Source: Oenanthe sinensis | Lineage: Eukaryota; Streptophyta; Magnoliopsida; Apiales; Apiaceae | Assembly (NCBI GenBank): GCA_028671895.1 | Contig: CM053802.1 | Coordinates: 1,422,631 to 1,486,630, forward strand | DNA length: 64,000 nt | Direction: 5' to 3' | Shown here: piece by piece, positions 33,666 through 44,479 of the stretch | Position numbering within the stretch: the stretch's first letter is position 1 | Layout: the number at the start of each line of letters is the position of its first letter | The notes under the pieces: generated by a model | The model's input: only the letters and a program-made list of their open reading frames with translations | Told to the model about the DNA's origin: nothing | Databases searched by the model: none | Translations under genes and position numbers: made by a program

Positions 33666-36600
33666 ATGGCTACGGATCCTGAGCGAAACGAAAATGAGGA
33701 ACGGCCTACGAATGATGACGTGCTTGTAATCATGAAGAAGCTACAAACTGATGTGGAGACACTGCGTAGTGAAAATGAGAACCTCAAGGCTGTACTGAGT
33801 ACGGTAAAATCAAGTGCAACGGCAGCTTCAAAGCAAACGGTGGCAAGTGTGGTAAGGAGATTGCGATACGACGATGAGGATCATGATGAAGGTCGAAAGG
33901 AGGATGATGAAGTGCTCGTGTTGTGCACTAACAGGACTGGGAATGGAGCTATGGATAATAACGCTGACACAACATCTCAGCGGCAGAAGGAAGCAACGGT
34001 CAGGCATGACATCGAGGAAGAAAGATCGAATAGAAGATCGAGACACAGAAGTTCACGATCAGAAAGTTACACAACAGATGCTATGAAGCTGGAATTGAAA
34101 GAGATGAGAGAAATGATACAACGAATACCAGGTGTACCAAAACCGTTGGAAAAAGCCACGCCAACGAGCTATGCGGATTCACCTTTTTCTGATGATATTG
34201 CCTTGGTGGAGATTCCGAAACGATTTAACATACCACATATGAAGCTGTATGATGGTGAGGCTGACCCACAAGAACACATTGCGCAGTATAAACAACGAAT
34301 ATTTGCAGTGCCAATTACCAAAGAATTGAGGGAACCTTGTATGTGTAAGGGATTTGGTTCGACACTCACAGGACCTGCCCTTCAGTGGTTCGTCGGACTA
34401 CCAAACGGAACCATATCCTCATTTGCAGACCTCGTCGACGCATTCAACCTACAGTTTGCTAGTAGCAGGCGATTTGAGAAGACAACAAGTGACTTATACA
34501 GAATTGTTCAGAGATATAGAGAGCCCTTGAGAGAATACCTATCCAGATTCAACAAGGAGAAGGTGACAATAACGAATTGTGATATACCGACGGCTATTGA
34601 GGCTTTCCGTCGAGGACTAGTAAGGGACACACCATTGTACGACGAGTTGACAAAATACCCGTGCAGGACCATGGACGACGTACAGGCCAAAGCTATGGCC
34701 CAAGTTAGGTTGGAAGAAGATAGGAAAGATGACGAGGACAACTATTATCGACCTAATAGAAAAATTATCACGACGAAGGCACGGGATCACAGGCCTTATT
34801 CAAGAATTAATCGTGAAGATGCACGCGTCAGTGCTGTGCAAGGACGAATGGATTGGAGAAAAGACCAAAACCTTCCGCCAACATTTGACAGTTATGGATT
34901 CAGTATCAGCCCGTCAGCTTTGGTGAGAGAATTCAACAAATTGGGAAATGCGGTCAATTGGCCGTCGAAGTCAAACAAGCCTAAAGCGAACCCTGAGTCG
35001 AAGCTGTGGTGCGACTTCCATGGTGACTATGGTCATAGAGCGTATGATTGTGTGGCACTAAGAAGAGAAATTCAAGTACTCGTCAAGAAAGGTTACTTGA
35101 CAGAATACATGACGGGAAAAGGTAGGGTGAGAGAATCATCGCCGCCAAGACAACCTCCGCCACCACCACATCACAAAGTTGTCAACTACATAGCTGGAGG
35201 ATCGGAAGTATGTGGAGCTACATATTCACAGGCAAAAAGAGCTGCTAGAGAGCCTGGGATAAGAGTCATGCGGGCAGACATTGTGGAAAGAAAATTACCC
35301 ACAATTCACTTCGACGAGTCAGACAGAGAGCACGTGACGGAGCCACAACACGACAGTTTAGTCATCTCACTGCCCGTCGGAAATTGTCTCGTCAAGAGAA
35401 TCTTGGTAGACAATGGAAGTGCAGTGAATATTATGATGTTAGATGCATTACGAGAAATGGGCTTGCAAGAACATGACATGACGAAGAAATGTACTGTACT
35501 CGTCGGGTTCAGTGGTGAAACTAAGAGGACGGTTGGCGAAATTTCATTGCCCACGTATGCTCAAGGAGTGAATTTATTGCAGAAATTTCTCATTATCGAT
35601 TGCCAATCGACTTATAACGTAATCCTTGGAAGGCCATGGATACACGACTTGAAAGCTATCCCGTCAACATATCACCAAGTAATAAAATTCCCTACACCTT
35701 GGGGAGTCCAACAGATTCGAGGAGATCAAGTTCAAGCAAAACAATGTTACAAGACATGCTTGAAACCAACTATTCAAAATCAGGGAAAAGACATTCCTCA
35801 AGTTACGAGTATGGACACAGAAAAACTGACGGAAGTGAACCTGTCGACGGGAGAAAAGAAAGTGCTAGTCGGACAGGACGTGTCTTCGGAAGTAGAAGCC
35901 AATTTGGTTGAATTCTTGACAGAACGCTTAGATGCTTTTGCGTGGGAACATGACGACATAATGGGCATTAGTGAAGAAGTCATCACCCACAAACTCAATG
36001 TCGACCCAAATTACGTGCCCGTCCAACAAAAGAGAAGAAAATTTGCACCCGACAGGAATCAAATTATCAATGACGAGGTCAGCAGACTCTTGAAGGCTGG
36101 CATGATTCGAGAAGTTGACTACCCAGAATGGTTGGCTAATGTAGTAATTGTTCAAAAAAAGAACGGGAAGTGGAGAGTATGTGTCGACTACACTGATTTA
36201 AATAAGGCATGTCCAAAGGACCCATATCCGTTGCCACACATAGATGCAATGGTCGACGCAACAGCTGGGCACGAATTGTTAACATTCTTGGATGCATCGA
36301 GTGGGTTTAATCAGATTAAAATGCACCCGTCGGATGCTGAGAAGACAGCCTTTGTGACTGACAGGGGGATATACTGCTATTTGGCAATGCCTTTTGGCCT
36401 AAGGAATGCCGGTGCAACCTTCCAACGCCTAGTAAACAAAATGTTCCAGGAACAAATAGGCAAGACGATGGGAGTATACATTGATGATATGGTGGTGAAG
36501 TCGAAGTATGCGTCGGATCATGTAAGAGACTTAACGATAACCTTCGACATTCTGCGAGCTTATAACATGAAGCTCAATCCGTCAAAGTGCAACTTTGCGG

Positions 36601-38294
36601 TAACGTCAGGAAAGTTTTTAGGGCATATGGTGACAAGACGAGGGATAGAAGCCAGCCCGGAGCAAATAAAAGCAATATTCGAATTGACATCACCAACATC
36701 TATTAAGGAAGTGCAAAAACTGACAGGACGGGTGGCCGCATTAAACAGATTTATCTCAAGGTCGTCCGACAGGTGCAGATTATTTTATGACGTCCTGAGG
36801 AAAAACAAAGGATTCTGCTGGACGGACAAACATGAAGAAGCATTCAAGGAATTAAAACGATACTTGACGACAGCCCCGCTGTTGTCAAAACCAGTACCTG
36901 GAGAGATGTTGTTTGTATACCTGTCAGTCACGGAGCAAACGGTCAGCGGAGTTTTAGTAAGAGAAGAGAACAATATGCAGTCTCCAATATACTACGTAAG
37001 CAAAAGTTTGGTCGATGCTGAGACAAGGTACTCGTCACTAGAGAAATTGGTGTTAGCTCTAGCAGTCACATCAATTAAACTACGACATTATTTTGAAGCC
37101 CACAAAATATGCGTCAGGACAAATTATCCAGTATTGAGAAGGCCAGAACTGACGGGTAGAATGGCTAAATGGTCCGTCAGACTAAGCATGTATGACATAG
37201 TCTATGAACCTCGCACGACTATTAAATCGCAAGCACTAGCCGATTTTGTGGCAGATTTTAGCCCAAGTCAATTGATGAAGGCCAATGACGAGTTACAATT
37301 AATGGTGTCAGAAATAAGGACTGAGCCATGGACACTGTATACCGACGGGGCATCAAATGTCAACGGCACAGGTCTGGAACTAGTGCTAAAATCACCACAG
37401 GGGGATATCATAGCGCATTCAATATGTTGTGACTTCAAAGCCACTAATAACGAGGCGGAATATGAGGCATTGATTATTGGTTTGGCGACGGCAAAAGAAT
37501 TGAAGATAAGCCATATTGAGGTATGTTGCGATTCCCTCTTAGTTGTTAATCACGTAAATGGGTCTTATGAGGCTAGGGACCCGAAGATGTCAGCGTATCT
37601 AGGAATCGTCAAGGAGTTACAAACAGGTTTTGCGAAGTTTAGCATTTGTCAAGTCCCAAGGGAAACAAACACGCAGGCTGACGCCCTGGCAGGACTAGGT
37701 GCCGTATTTCGACGGGGGAATTTGACGACCATACCCATTTTACACGTCCTGAAGCCAGCCACGGAAAGACATGAAGAGTTGAAAGATGTAATGACTCTAG
37801 CAGACTTGACTGACGATCAGCTTGTCCGACTGACAAGTTGGACTACTGAAATAAAAGAATACTTGTCGAATGATACTCGACCAAGCAATGACAAGGAAGC
37901 AAAACAACTCAAGATGAAAGCGTCAAGGTTTCTGCTAATAGATGGGGTTCTATTCAAAACTTCTGCTACGGGTCTACTACAACGATGTTTGGAATACGAC
38001 GAAGCCCGACGGGTGTTGAAAGATATACACGAAGGAGATTGCGGAAATCATTCCGGAGGCAGAGGATTATCATACAAAGTACTACGTATGGGTTATTATT
38101 GGCCAACTGTCAGACAAGATGCTATTGATTATGTCAAAAGGTGTGACGCCTGTCAAAGGCATGCTCCCGTCCTGCACCAACCGTCAGAGTACTTGCACCC
38201 GTCGATCCCATCGTGGCCATTTATGAAATGGGGATGGACATCGTGGGAAAGATGCCACCAGCACCAGGTCAGAAAGTATTCATGTTGGTCATGA
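33666..38294 (+). CDS. Gypsy gag-pol polyprotein, main frame
   Basis: A single 1,542-codon frame starting MATDPERNENEE. Domains by approximate residue: gag capsid 190-330; an unusual CX2HX4HX4C knuckle at about 448 (CDFHGDYGHRAYDC); aspartic protease near 581 (LVDNGSAVNI, Asn in place of the usual Thr); RT 790-960 with YIDDM near 936; RNase H after the connection; a second RNase H near 1225-1350 with YTDGASN, NNEAEYEAL, CCDS and ADALA; then the integrase zinc domain (GNHSGG ... CDACQRH). The last 20 or so residues are out of frame: at about 38229 a one-base loss in a G run shifts the frame, and the natural continuation lies in the frame that ends at 39073. The product would copy the element's RNA into DNA in cytoplasmic particles, but lacks the integrase core. 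Confidence 0.93.
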   Translation: MATDPERNENEERPTNDDVLVIMKKLQTDVETLRSENENLKAVLSTVKSSATAASKQTVASVVRRLRYDDEDHDEGRKEDDEVLVLCTNRTGNGAMDNNADTTSQRQKEATVRHDIEEERSNRRSRHRSSRSESYTTDAMKLELKEMREMIQRIPGVPKPLEKATPTSYADSPFSDDIALVEIPKRFNIPHMKLYDGEADPQEHIAQYKQRIFAVPITKELREPCMCKGFGSTLTGPALQWFVGLPNGTISSFADLVDAFNLQFASSRRFEKTTSDLYRIVQRYREPLREYLSRFNKEKVTITNCDIPTAIEAFRRGLVRDTPLYDELTKYPCRTMDDVQAKAMAQVRLEEDRKDDEDNYYRPNRKIITTKARDHRPYSRINREDARVSAVQGRMDWRKDQNLPPTFDSYGFSISPSALVREFNKLGNAVNWPSKSNKPKANPESKLWCDFHGDYGHRAYDCVALRREIQVLVKKGYLTEYMTGKGRVRESSPPRQPPPPPHHKVVNYIAGGSEVCGATYSQAKRAAREPGIRVMRADIVERKLPTIHFDESDREHVTEPQHDSLVISLPVGNCLVKRILVDNGSAVNIMMLDALREMGLQEHDMTKKCTVLVGFSGETKRTVGEISLPTYAQGVNLLQKFLIIDCQSTYNVILGRPWIHDLKAIPSTYHQVIKFPTPWGVQQIRGDQVQAKQCYKTCLKPTIQNQGKDIPQVTSMDTEKLTEVNLSTGEKKVLVGQDVSSEVEANLVEFLTERLDAFAWEHDDIMGISEEVITHKLNVDPNYVPVQQKRRKFAPDRNQIINDEVSRLLKAGMIREVDYPEWLANVVIVQKKNGKWRVCVDYTDLNKACPKDPYPLPHIDAMVDATAGHELLTFLDASSGFNQIKMHPSDAEKTAFVTDRGIYCYLAMPFGLRNAGATFQRLVNKMFQEQIGKTMGVYIDDMVVKSKYASDHVRDLTITFDILRAYNMKLNPSKCNFAVTSGKFLGHMVTRRGIEASPEQIKAIFELTSPTSIKEVQKLTGRVAALNRFISRSSDRCRLFYDVLRKNKGFCWTDKHEEAFKELKRYLTTAPLLSKPVPGEMLFVYLSVTEQTVSGVLVREENNMQSPIYYVSKSLVDAETRYSSLEKLVLALAVTSIKLRHYFEAHKICVRTNYPVLRRPELTGRMAKWSVRLSMYDIVYEPRTTIKSQALADFVADFSPSQLMKANDELQLMVSEIRTEPWTLYTDGASNVNGTGLELVLKSPQGDIIAHSICCDFKATNNEAEYEALIIGLATAKELKISHIEVCCDSLLVVNHVNGSYEARDPKMSAYLGIVKELQTGFAKFSICQVPRETNTQADALAGLGAVFRRGNLTTIPILHVLKPATERHEELKDVMTLADLTDDQLVRLTSWTTEIKEYLSNDTRPSNDKEAKQLKMKASRFLLIDGVLFKTSATGLLQRCLEYDEARRVLKDIHEGDCGNHSGGRGLSYKVLRMGYYWPTVRQDAIDYVKRCDACQRHAPVLHQPSEYLHPSIPSWPFMKWGWTSWERCHQHQVRKYSCWS

Positions 38295-39073
38295 CAGATT
38301 ATTTCTCTAAGTGGATAGAGGCAGAAGCATTCCGACAAGTTAAGTCAAAGGAGGTAATATCTTTTATCAAACGTAATATTTTGTGCAAGTTTGGCGTACC
38401 ATCTGAAATTGTTTGCGATAATGGCTCACAATTTATAAGTGAAAAGACGGAATCCTTCTGTCGTCAATGGAACATAACATTGACAAAGTCGACACCAAGG
38501 TATCCACAGGCCAATGGTCAAGCTGAGTCGAGCAACAAAATAATTATTAACAACCTAAAAAGAAGACTTACTACTCACAAAGGACGATGGGCAGAAGAGT
38601 TACCATGGACTCTATGGGCTGACAGAACAACTCCAAAGATTTCGACGGGTCAAACTCCGTTTGCATTGGTGTATGGAACTGAATCAGTATTGCCAACAGA
38701 AGTTATGAGTCCGACGGCTCGTTACGGACTAGCAACAGTTGAGAGCAACAAAAATGAACTCGTCCACGACTTGGATACGGTCGACGAACTCCGAGATATG
38801 GCTAAAATACGCATGGCTTCCTATCAGCAAAGGGTGGCAAATGCCTACAATAAAAACGTCCACATAAGGAAGTTTCAAGAAGGGGATCTTGTTCTTAGAA
38901 AGGTCTTCCAAAACACAATGAACACGGACGCAGGCAAATTTGCTGACGCATGGGAAGGACCGTACCTGATAGATGCAGTCGTCGGACGAGGAGCGTATAG
39001 GCTGTCGACGTTGGAGGGAGTACAAATTCCAAGAAGCTGGAATGCTCGTCATCTGAAGACATATCATTTATAA
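38213..39073 (+). CDS. Gypsy integrase core and C-terminus, shifted frame
   Basis: Continuation of pol after the frameshift near 38229; true homology starts at GMDIVGKMPPAPGQK. The catalytic triad is present: Asp in MTDYFSKW, Asp in VCDNGSQF, Glu in QANGQAESSNK. A GPF/chromo-less C-terminal segment (WEGPYLIDAVVGRGAYRL) ends at the TAA 39071-39073. The in-frame ATG near 38219 is probably not a natural start. I read the break as a single mutation or a homopolymer sequencing error, since all else in the polyprotein is intact. Confidence 0.9.
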   Translation: MAIYEMGMDIVGKMPPAPGQKVFMLVMTDYFSKWIEAEAFRQVKSKEVISFIKRNILCKFGVPSEIVCDNGSQFISEKTESFCRQWNITLTKSTPRYPQANGQAESSNKIIINNLKRRLTTHKGRWAEELPWTLWADRTTPKISTGQTPFALVYGTESVLPTEVMSPTARYGLATVESNKNELVHDLDTVDELRDMAKIRMASYQQRVANAYNKNVHIRKFQEGDLVLRKVFQNTMNTDAGKFADAWEGPYLIDAVVGRGAYRLSTLEGVQIPRSWNARHLKTYHL

Positions 39074-40224
39074 TTTCATCTCAGGTCCTTATATCTTAGT
39101 TTGCTTTTTCATAAAATAAGTCGCTAGGACACGTAGAATGCTTGACAACTAGATTGCCTTGGTACTTGATTCCTATTTTGAATTGTTCCTTTGGTTTCGT
39201 CTTTGCTTGTATGAAATGCATGATTTGCCATACTTTCTATAATATGTTTGATTCTGTGGCATGTTTGATATTTATTCGTGAATGAATGTTAATCCCACAT
39301 GCAAGGATGCTTAATTTATGTATTTTGATATTTAATCCATGCTTTAGAATATAGTATAGATATTTGATTACTCGTCAATACAAAAGTTGCCCTCATGATG
39401 TGCACACGTTACAAAAATATACATGATAACTAGGGGCATAGTATCCCAACATTATCAAAATTGGGTTGATCACCCATGACAAGTAAATTCCAAAGGCCCT
39501 GCCCTTTAAGTACGAAATCAACAAATAGAGAAACAAAATCAATTACTTTTAAGTAATAGTTTTCTGTATTCTCCACATCAAAACCAAACACTACGAATAA
39601 ATAAGTCAGTTTCAAGAGGGGAAGGCCTCTTAGCTACTTAACATCGTGCATGCACTTACGTAAGAAAAATAATATCGACGACCAACGTAACAAATCGACG
39701 AGTCAACAAATCGACGAGTAAATAGCTTGACGAATATAAGATTTTATAATCACATGTCTAAAATTGTGAACACTTCACCAAATGCATATACGTGATATTC
39801 TAACTACTTGGGTCATTCCCTATTATACATTTGTGAGTTTTACAAGGACTCATCCACAAACTAAACAATCAGGCCGACGGACACGATAAACACATTGCTA
39901 TTACGCACCCGTTAACAGATTTTGTATGTCTGTTCTACTTAACGAATGCAACATTCATAAATGTGTACAATACAACAAAACACTAAGAGACATATAACAG
40001 ATGGATTCACAAAAACATCATGGCATGCGAAATGTCTACTAAGAAATCTCTAGAATTACGTAGAATTACGAATAAAAAGTCCAACAATCCCCCGCCATGA
40101 AAGACGAAACAGGGACTAATATCCAAAACCAGCAACACGAAATCAACGTCAAAAGGGAAAAACTTGACAGAATTCAGAATTAAAACTACTAGACGAAAGA
40201 AAAACGACGAGAGTAAATAATCAA
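39074..40224. other. Gypsy spacer between pol and antisense gene
   Basis: No coding frame of interest; the minus-strand ORF at 39430-39615 has no recognisable content. 39670-39735 has three closely spaced GACGA words (cgacgac, cgacgag, cgacgag), continuing the motif pattern of the LTR. The 3' UTRs of both converging transcripts should lie here. Confidence 0.6.
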
Positions 40225-42463
40225 TTACTCCTTTTCACTCTCATTGTCTTCTTGAACATTCCTTGCAATCACGGAAGAACCACCAACTGCTGCATTACCT
40301 CCGTCGTCACCAGGATTGACAGGGTCGTCCGGATACGCTTCATTATAAATCCTGACAGCCTCGTCAGTATCTTTGTCATCCCACTCTCCACGACGGAACT
40401 CTAGCATAGTTTCAACACGAGACTTCATGATACCTTGAGTAAGCGTGTCCTTGGTCTCCTGCAGAAAGGCACCTTCGGTTTCTTCAACTTTAGCAGCGAA
40501 AATGGTGAGCTCATTGCGCATCTCGTTCGTCTCTTTGTGAGCCAAGAACACTTGCTCCTGCAGCACACGGATTTTCTCCTCACAACTGGAATGTTCCAAT
40601 TTCAACTCAGCCAATTCATTAGAAAACTTGCGATAAGAAGCATGTGACAGTAGCATGGCTTGAAATGCCTGCAATAAGACCAAAAAGGAAGATCACAATA
40701 CGTTCATCAGTAATGGAGCCAAAGAGAAACAAGCACAAAGTACAAGGATTGAATAAAAACTTACATGGAAAGAATGCCCAACAGCTTCGACCATTACTTG
40801 GTCGACGGTTCTAGAACCATGACCACTAACCGTCTCAGGCAACAGAAGGGGAGCCAGTATATTGACTAAGGATCTGGGTTCAGCATTGACACTGTACCTG
40901 TGGAGATCAGGCCATTGCCAGTCGTCGAGGACAATCTCTGGTATGGCGTCCATCACAGCAGGAGGAGGTGGTGGAACTACCACCTTAGCTTTCTTCGATT
41001 GGGGACTCGAGGCACTGGACATCTTGCGAGAACTCTTGGGAGTCTCACTCCCCGACTCACGTGCGCGCTTCAGAAACAACTCCTTCCCTGACATCTCAAG
41101 AGCACGGATAACAGGAGGCTTGTACTCTGCATCATGAATTGGAAAAAGAGTCCACATGATGAAAATAAGGAGCAATACTAGTCACAACTGAAATGTACCT
41201 TTGATGAATTGACGGCCAGAATTGACCATCCTCTCAGCTTCAGGAGTGCCAGTTGAATCAGACGATATAGTGTCAATTTGAGTGTCAAGAGGTGTGATAA
41301 CAATTCCCTTGCCTTTGTCTTTCGTAACAGCAGTGCTCCTGGTAGCCCTGGATTGGGACTCAGACCCTCCAAATTCCTTTCCAGCAGCAGATTTAAGGAG
41401 CAATTTGCTGGCAAATGCTGCAGCATCGACAGGGGCGGAATGTCGAATTGGACGATCCATGCAATTAGGCCAAACTCTGTGGTCCAAAGGCAATGCCAAG
41501 ATTTCACCAACTATCTTGGCAGCCTTAACATCATCGATAGCCGATTCAGCACTACAATCTGAAGGTAGGAGCAACCAAAACAATAAATGTTTCAACATGG
41601 AGAAAAACAGTCAACAAGTGATGTCAAGTTCAAAGGACGCAAGCCCCTTCAAACCATAATAATGAAGTAGACAACAGGAGGCATATATAAAATTGTGCAA
41701 TGCAAAGAACGTTGTGACCTTGATTCAGTAATACGACAAGGAATGAACGACAATGCATGAGTACGGCTGTAAGGGGAAATATATCAAACACGTGGCATCA
41801 CAACAAAAATCAGGGCTGAATTAAAATAAAAACACGACATAAACCGACAAGATAGTAATAATTACCATTTCTGTTCCATTCTTCACGAAGGTAGACAGCC
41901 TGATTCCCAAGTAACGCTTTCTCGACATAAAAGAAATTGTTCTTCCAGCCACGATCGTGTACGTAGTCCAAATTCAAGATCAGGGGGTTTCTCTTCTTAC
42001 GACCAACTAGCCCGTAAAGGCCTCCATTAAACTTTTTCGCCTGGTATGCGTATGTGACAACTGAGAGATCAATTCCAAGTCGATGTTTGTCTTCGATTAC
42101 ATCCAAGGAAGCCAGAATTCTCCACGCCGAGGGCATCACTTGAGATGGGGAAACGTCCAGAGTTCTTATAAAATCAGTAACAAGCTTTGTGAATGGGAAA
42201 GTCATACCAATTTCAAATGGGTAATTGTAGAAACAAATCCACCCGGGGGCATGGAAATCGGAGAATATCCCTTCGTCGGGAACGATAAGCACTACGTGAG
42301 AGTCCAATTTGAACAACAGAGTAGTATCGACGATACTATCAGATGTCATGGAGCTGGAATTGGTACTCTTGGAATCAAGAATGCCAGTCGCCGTCCACCT
42401 AGGTTTCACTATCGCAGCAGCTTGTACAAACTTGTTACTACTCTTGCTGCCTTTTTTCGCCAT
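40225..42463 (-). CDS. Spliced antisense gene of the gypsy element
   Basis: Four minus-strand ORFs join through three GT-AG introns without breaking frame: exons 42463-41866, 41558-41199, 41126-40765, 40668-40225 (598, 360, 362 and 444 nt), giving 587 residues. Donors read G|GTAATT, G|GTACAT and CAT|GTAAGT; acceptors TTCAG|AT, GCAG|AG and TTGCAG|GC. Exon 1 starts MAKKGSKSSNK and contains a globular block (VVLIVPDEGIFSDFHAPG ... FPFTKLVTDFIRTL ... MPSAWRILA) resembling the 'putative gypsy type transposon' family (PF04195, Transposase_28), known from antisense ORFs of Tat elements. Exons 2-3 are low-complexity, lysine- and proline-rich with SKKAKVVVPPPPP, perhaps a nuclear signal. Exon 4 is predicted coiled coil (NELAELKLEHSSCEEKIRVL) with an acidic tail. 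Function is unknown. Confidence 0.8.
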
Positions 42464-42575
42464 TGTATGATGAAGTATTTGGTAGCAAAGGAAAATCGAA
42501 GGCCGTTTGTATTGGTAGAGTGCGATTGAAGCCCTAATCGGTGGGGAGTTTAAGTAGAAGAGGAAGGGAGTGTTT

Positions 42576-42586
42576 GGATATATATG
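42576..42586 (-). promoter_or_regulatory. Possible promoter of the antisense gene
   Basis: The minus strand reads CATATATATCC about 115 bp upstream of the antisense ATG, suiting a TATA box. It lies inside the element, between the 3' LTR and the gene, so the gene may have its own promoter separate from the LTR. Confidence 0.35.
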
Positions 42587-42713
42587 AAATACATATATGA
42601 TGTGTATGTATAATTGTTTTGCATGCAAGGGAAGTAGTGGAAGACAAATGCAATTCCCAAGAGCAATCTCATTGGGTAATTGGGACTCTTACTCCAATGA
42701 GATTGGGGACTAT

Positions 42714-43522
42714 TGTTATAACCAAATTTTCACATATCCAGGTTAGTATTGACGAGTGAAGGTCCTATGGACGAGCATATGAAGAACACGACGGGTAAAG
42801 GCTGTTTGCAGTCCGACGAGTAAATTGATTGCCATATTTGATAAATATTTATTAATTAGTGCAATATCAGTTGTTTAAAATAATATTGCAAATATTATTT
42901 TACATTAAATTAGTAATTCATTGTAAGTCCTAAAAAATAGGGGAAAGTAACAGCCGACGAGTGGACCAAGTCTCGACGGGTAAGGCTGAAACACCCGACG
43001 GGCAGAAAATCAAGGAAAGGATAAGATTCATACTTCAACTATAACTCAAATACATGGGATCAATCCCTACAATCAAGGAGCGTGATCAGCAGCTTCTAGC
43101 ATGAAAATAGGATCGTGGAAAGCATCCAAATCAGATTATAAATACATCCTTGAAGAGATAAGCAAGGGGAGGAGATTGAAATCTATCACATTATTATACA
43201 CACAATACACCCACCCGACGGGCAGCAGCTGCATAGTCGACGAGTAGTACTTTTATGTATTTTTGTTCATTCAAAACACTTGTAATCGATCTTAAACAGC
43301 ATTCTAGTGGATATTCTTGGCTGGGTACACCCCCACCCGCGGTTTTTATCCCTTTCCTAGGGTTTTCCGCGTCACCAAAATTGTCTCGCCTCTATTTTAT
43401 TTTCTAGTCGTCGAATAGCTTTTTATTCTTATCTCTACTCGTCCAAGCTGCTAAACACGCTTTATATACAATTTTACAATAAAAGAACTTAGTTATTAAC
43501 CCATCAATTTTTGGCTAAAACA
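42714..43522 (+). repeat. 3' LTR of gypsy element
   Basis: 809 bp, the same length as the 5' LTR, with two substitutions seen (C to A near 43030, C to T near 43194). The tract before it, 'gattggggactat', is only a weak polypurine tract. AGTGG follows directly. Confidence 0.95.
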
Positions 43523-43539
43523 AGTGGTACACTGTTTAT

Positions 43540-44003
43540 CACTTAAGAAAGGCGATATTTATTATTCCCTGTGTTCAGAGGTTAATCACTTATGCATCAT
43601 CATATTTCAACCATTAATTAATAAGAGCTCTAATATACATAGACATTATGAATTTGTAACCAAGTCGTGCAACCTGAAATTTATCATATTTGTGACAAAA
43701 TAAATTTTGTTGGAATATTTATATTGTTGATTTATAATTATTGGGTTAATAAAAATGTCGGGGATCCATCGACTATCCGTTAAAAAAAAATCTGTCACTA
43801 AATCATTAGTAATTTTGCTGGCAAAATATTTTGACACCAAAAATTATTAACCGAATGTTTTCATTATAAATAAATTGTTGGCAAATTGTTGGAAGATAGT
43901 TAACTATTATCATTTTCAGATATTGTCACTATTTTGTTGGTAATTTGTAAGAAATATTGTTTCGTCGCTAAATTCTGTTACCAGAATGGAAGTTTCTTAT
44001 AGT
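43540..44003. mobile_element. Possible CACTA-type remnant
   Basis: The left end CACTTAAGAAA and right end TTTCTTATAGT (reverse complement ACTATAAGAAA) resemble the CACTACAAGAAA ends of plant CACTA elements, with mismatches. The interior repeats words such as 'ttgctggcaaaat', 'ttgttggcaaatt' and 'ttgttggtaattt', similar to subterminal repeats. No 3-bp duplication could be confirmed and no transposase is present. The gypsy element lies just outside its left end. Confidence 0.3.
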
Positions 44004-44479
44004 CACAGTCATAGTCATAAGAGGAGATCTACTACTATTTAACATAAGTGTGTTGATCTTGACGGAGTCTCTCCTTTAAGTCGATACGAAAGTATTTAAG
44101 TAATTGTCGTTTTGTAAGATCATAATGAACCTTAAGTGGACTTGATAGTCGAACATTTATGATGGGTAAGGCAACGAACAAAGCAGCAGAGACAAAGGTA
44201 CATAAATATGATCAGACATGTAAAGATAATCAACACAGTTTTATGCCATTTACTTTTGATAACTTTGGATAACACAGTTTTATGCTATTTGCTTTTGATA
44301 ACTTTGGATTCTTGGTTTCTAATGTTGTTGAGTTTTTTCGGAGAGTTCAGGAAAGTCATGAATAAAAATGTTATGACTGCTAGTTCAGCTGAATATGTAT
44401 TTCGTCGGATAGTATTTGTAATTCAACAAGGACTTGCGGCGCAACTTGTTGCCCGTCTACCTCGTATACATGTAATCTA

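Larger units (their letters stand above)
32803..43522 (+). mobile_element. Ty3/gypsy element, Tat type, with antisense gene
   Basis: A 10,720-bp complete element flanked by AGTGG at 32798-32802 and 43523-43527. Order: 5' LTR 32803-33611, primer-binding site, gag-pol frame 33666-39073 with one frameshift, spacer, a spliced antisense gene (42463-40225), 3' LTR 42714-43522. Two RNase H domains in pol and an extra ORF between pol and the 3' LTR are hallmarks of the plant Tat lineage. The LTRs differ at two positions by eye (33111/43030 and 33287/43198 regions), so the insertion is young. GACGAG/GACGGG words are strikingly frequent throughout. Confidence 0.95.

Noticed and set aside
38213..38294. 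Programmed ribosomal frameshift between pol segments
   Set aside because: There is no canonical slippery heptamer, the site is within integrase, and the change sits in a G run typical of a simple deletion or read error.
41278..42529. Plus-strand ORFs of 94-148 codons near the 3' end of the gypsy element
   Set aside because: They lie opposite exons 1 and 2 of the antisense gene, which has better domain and splice-site support.
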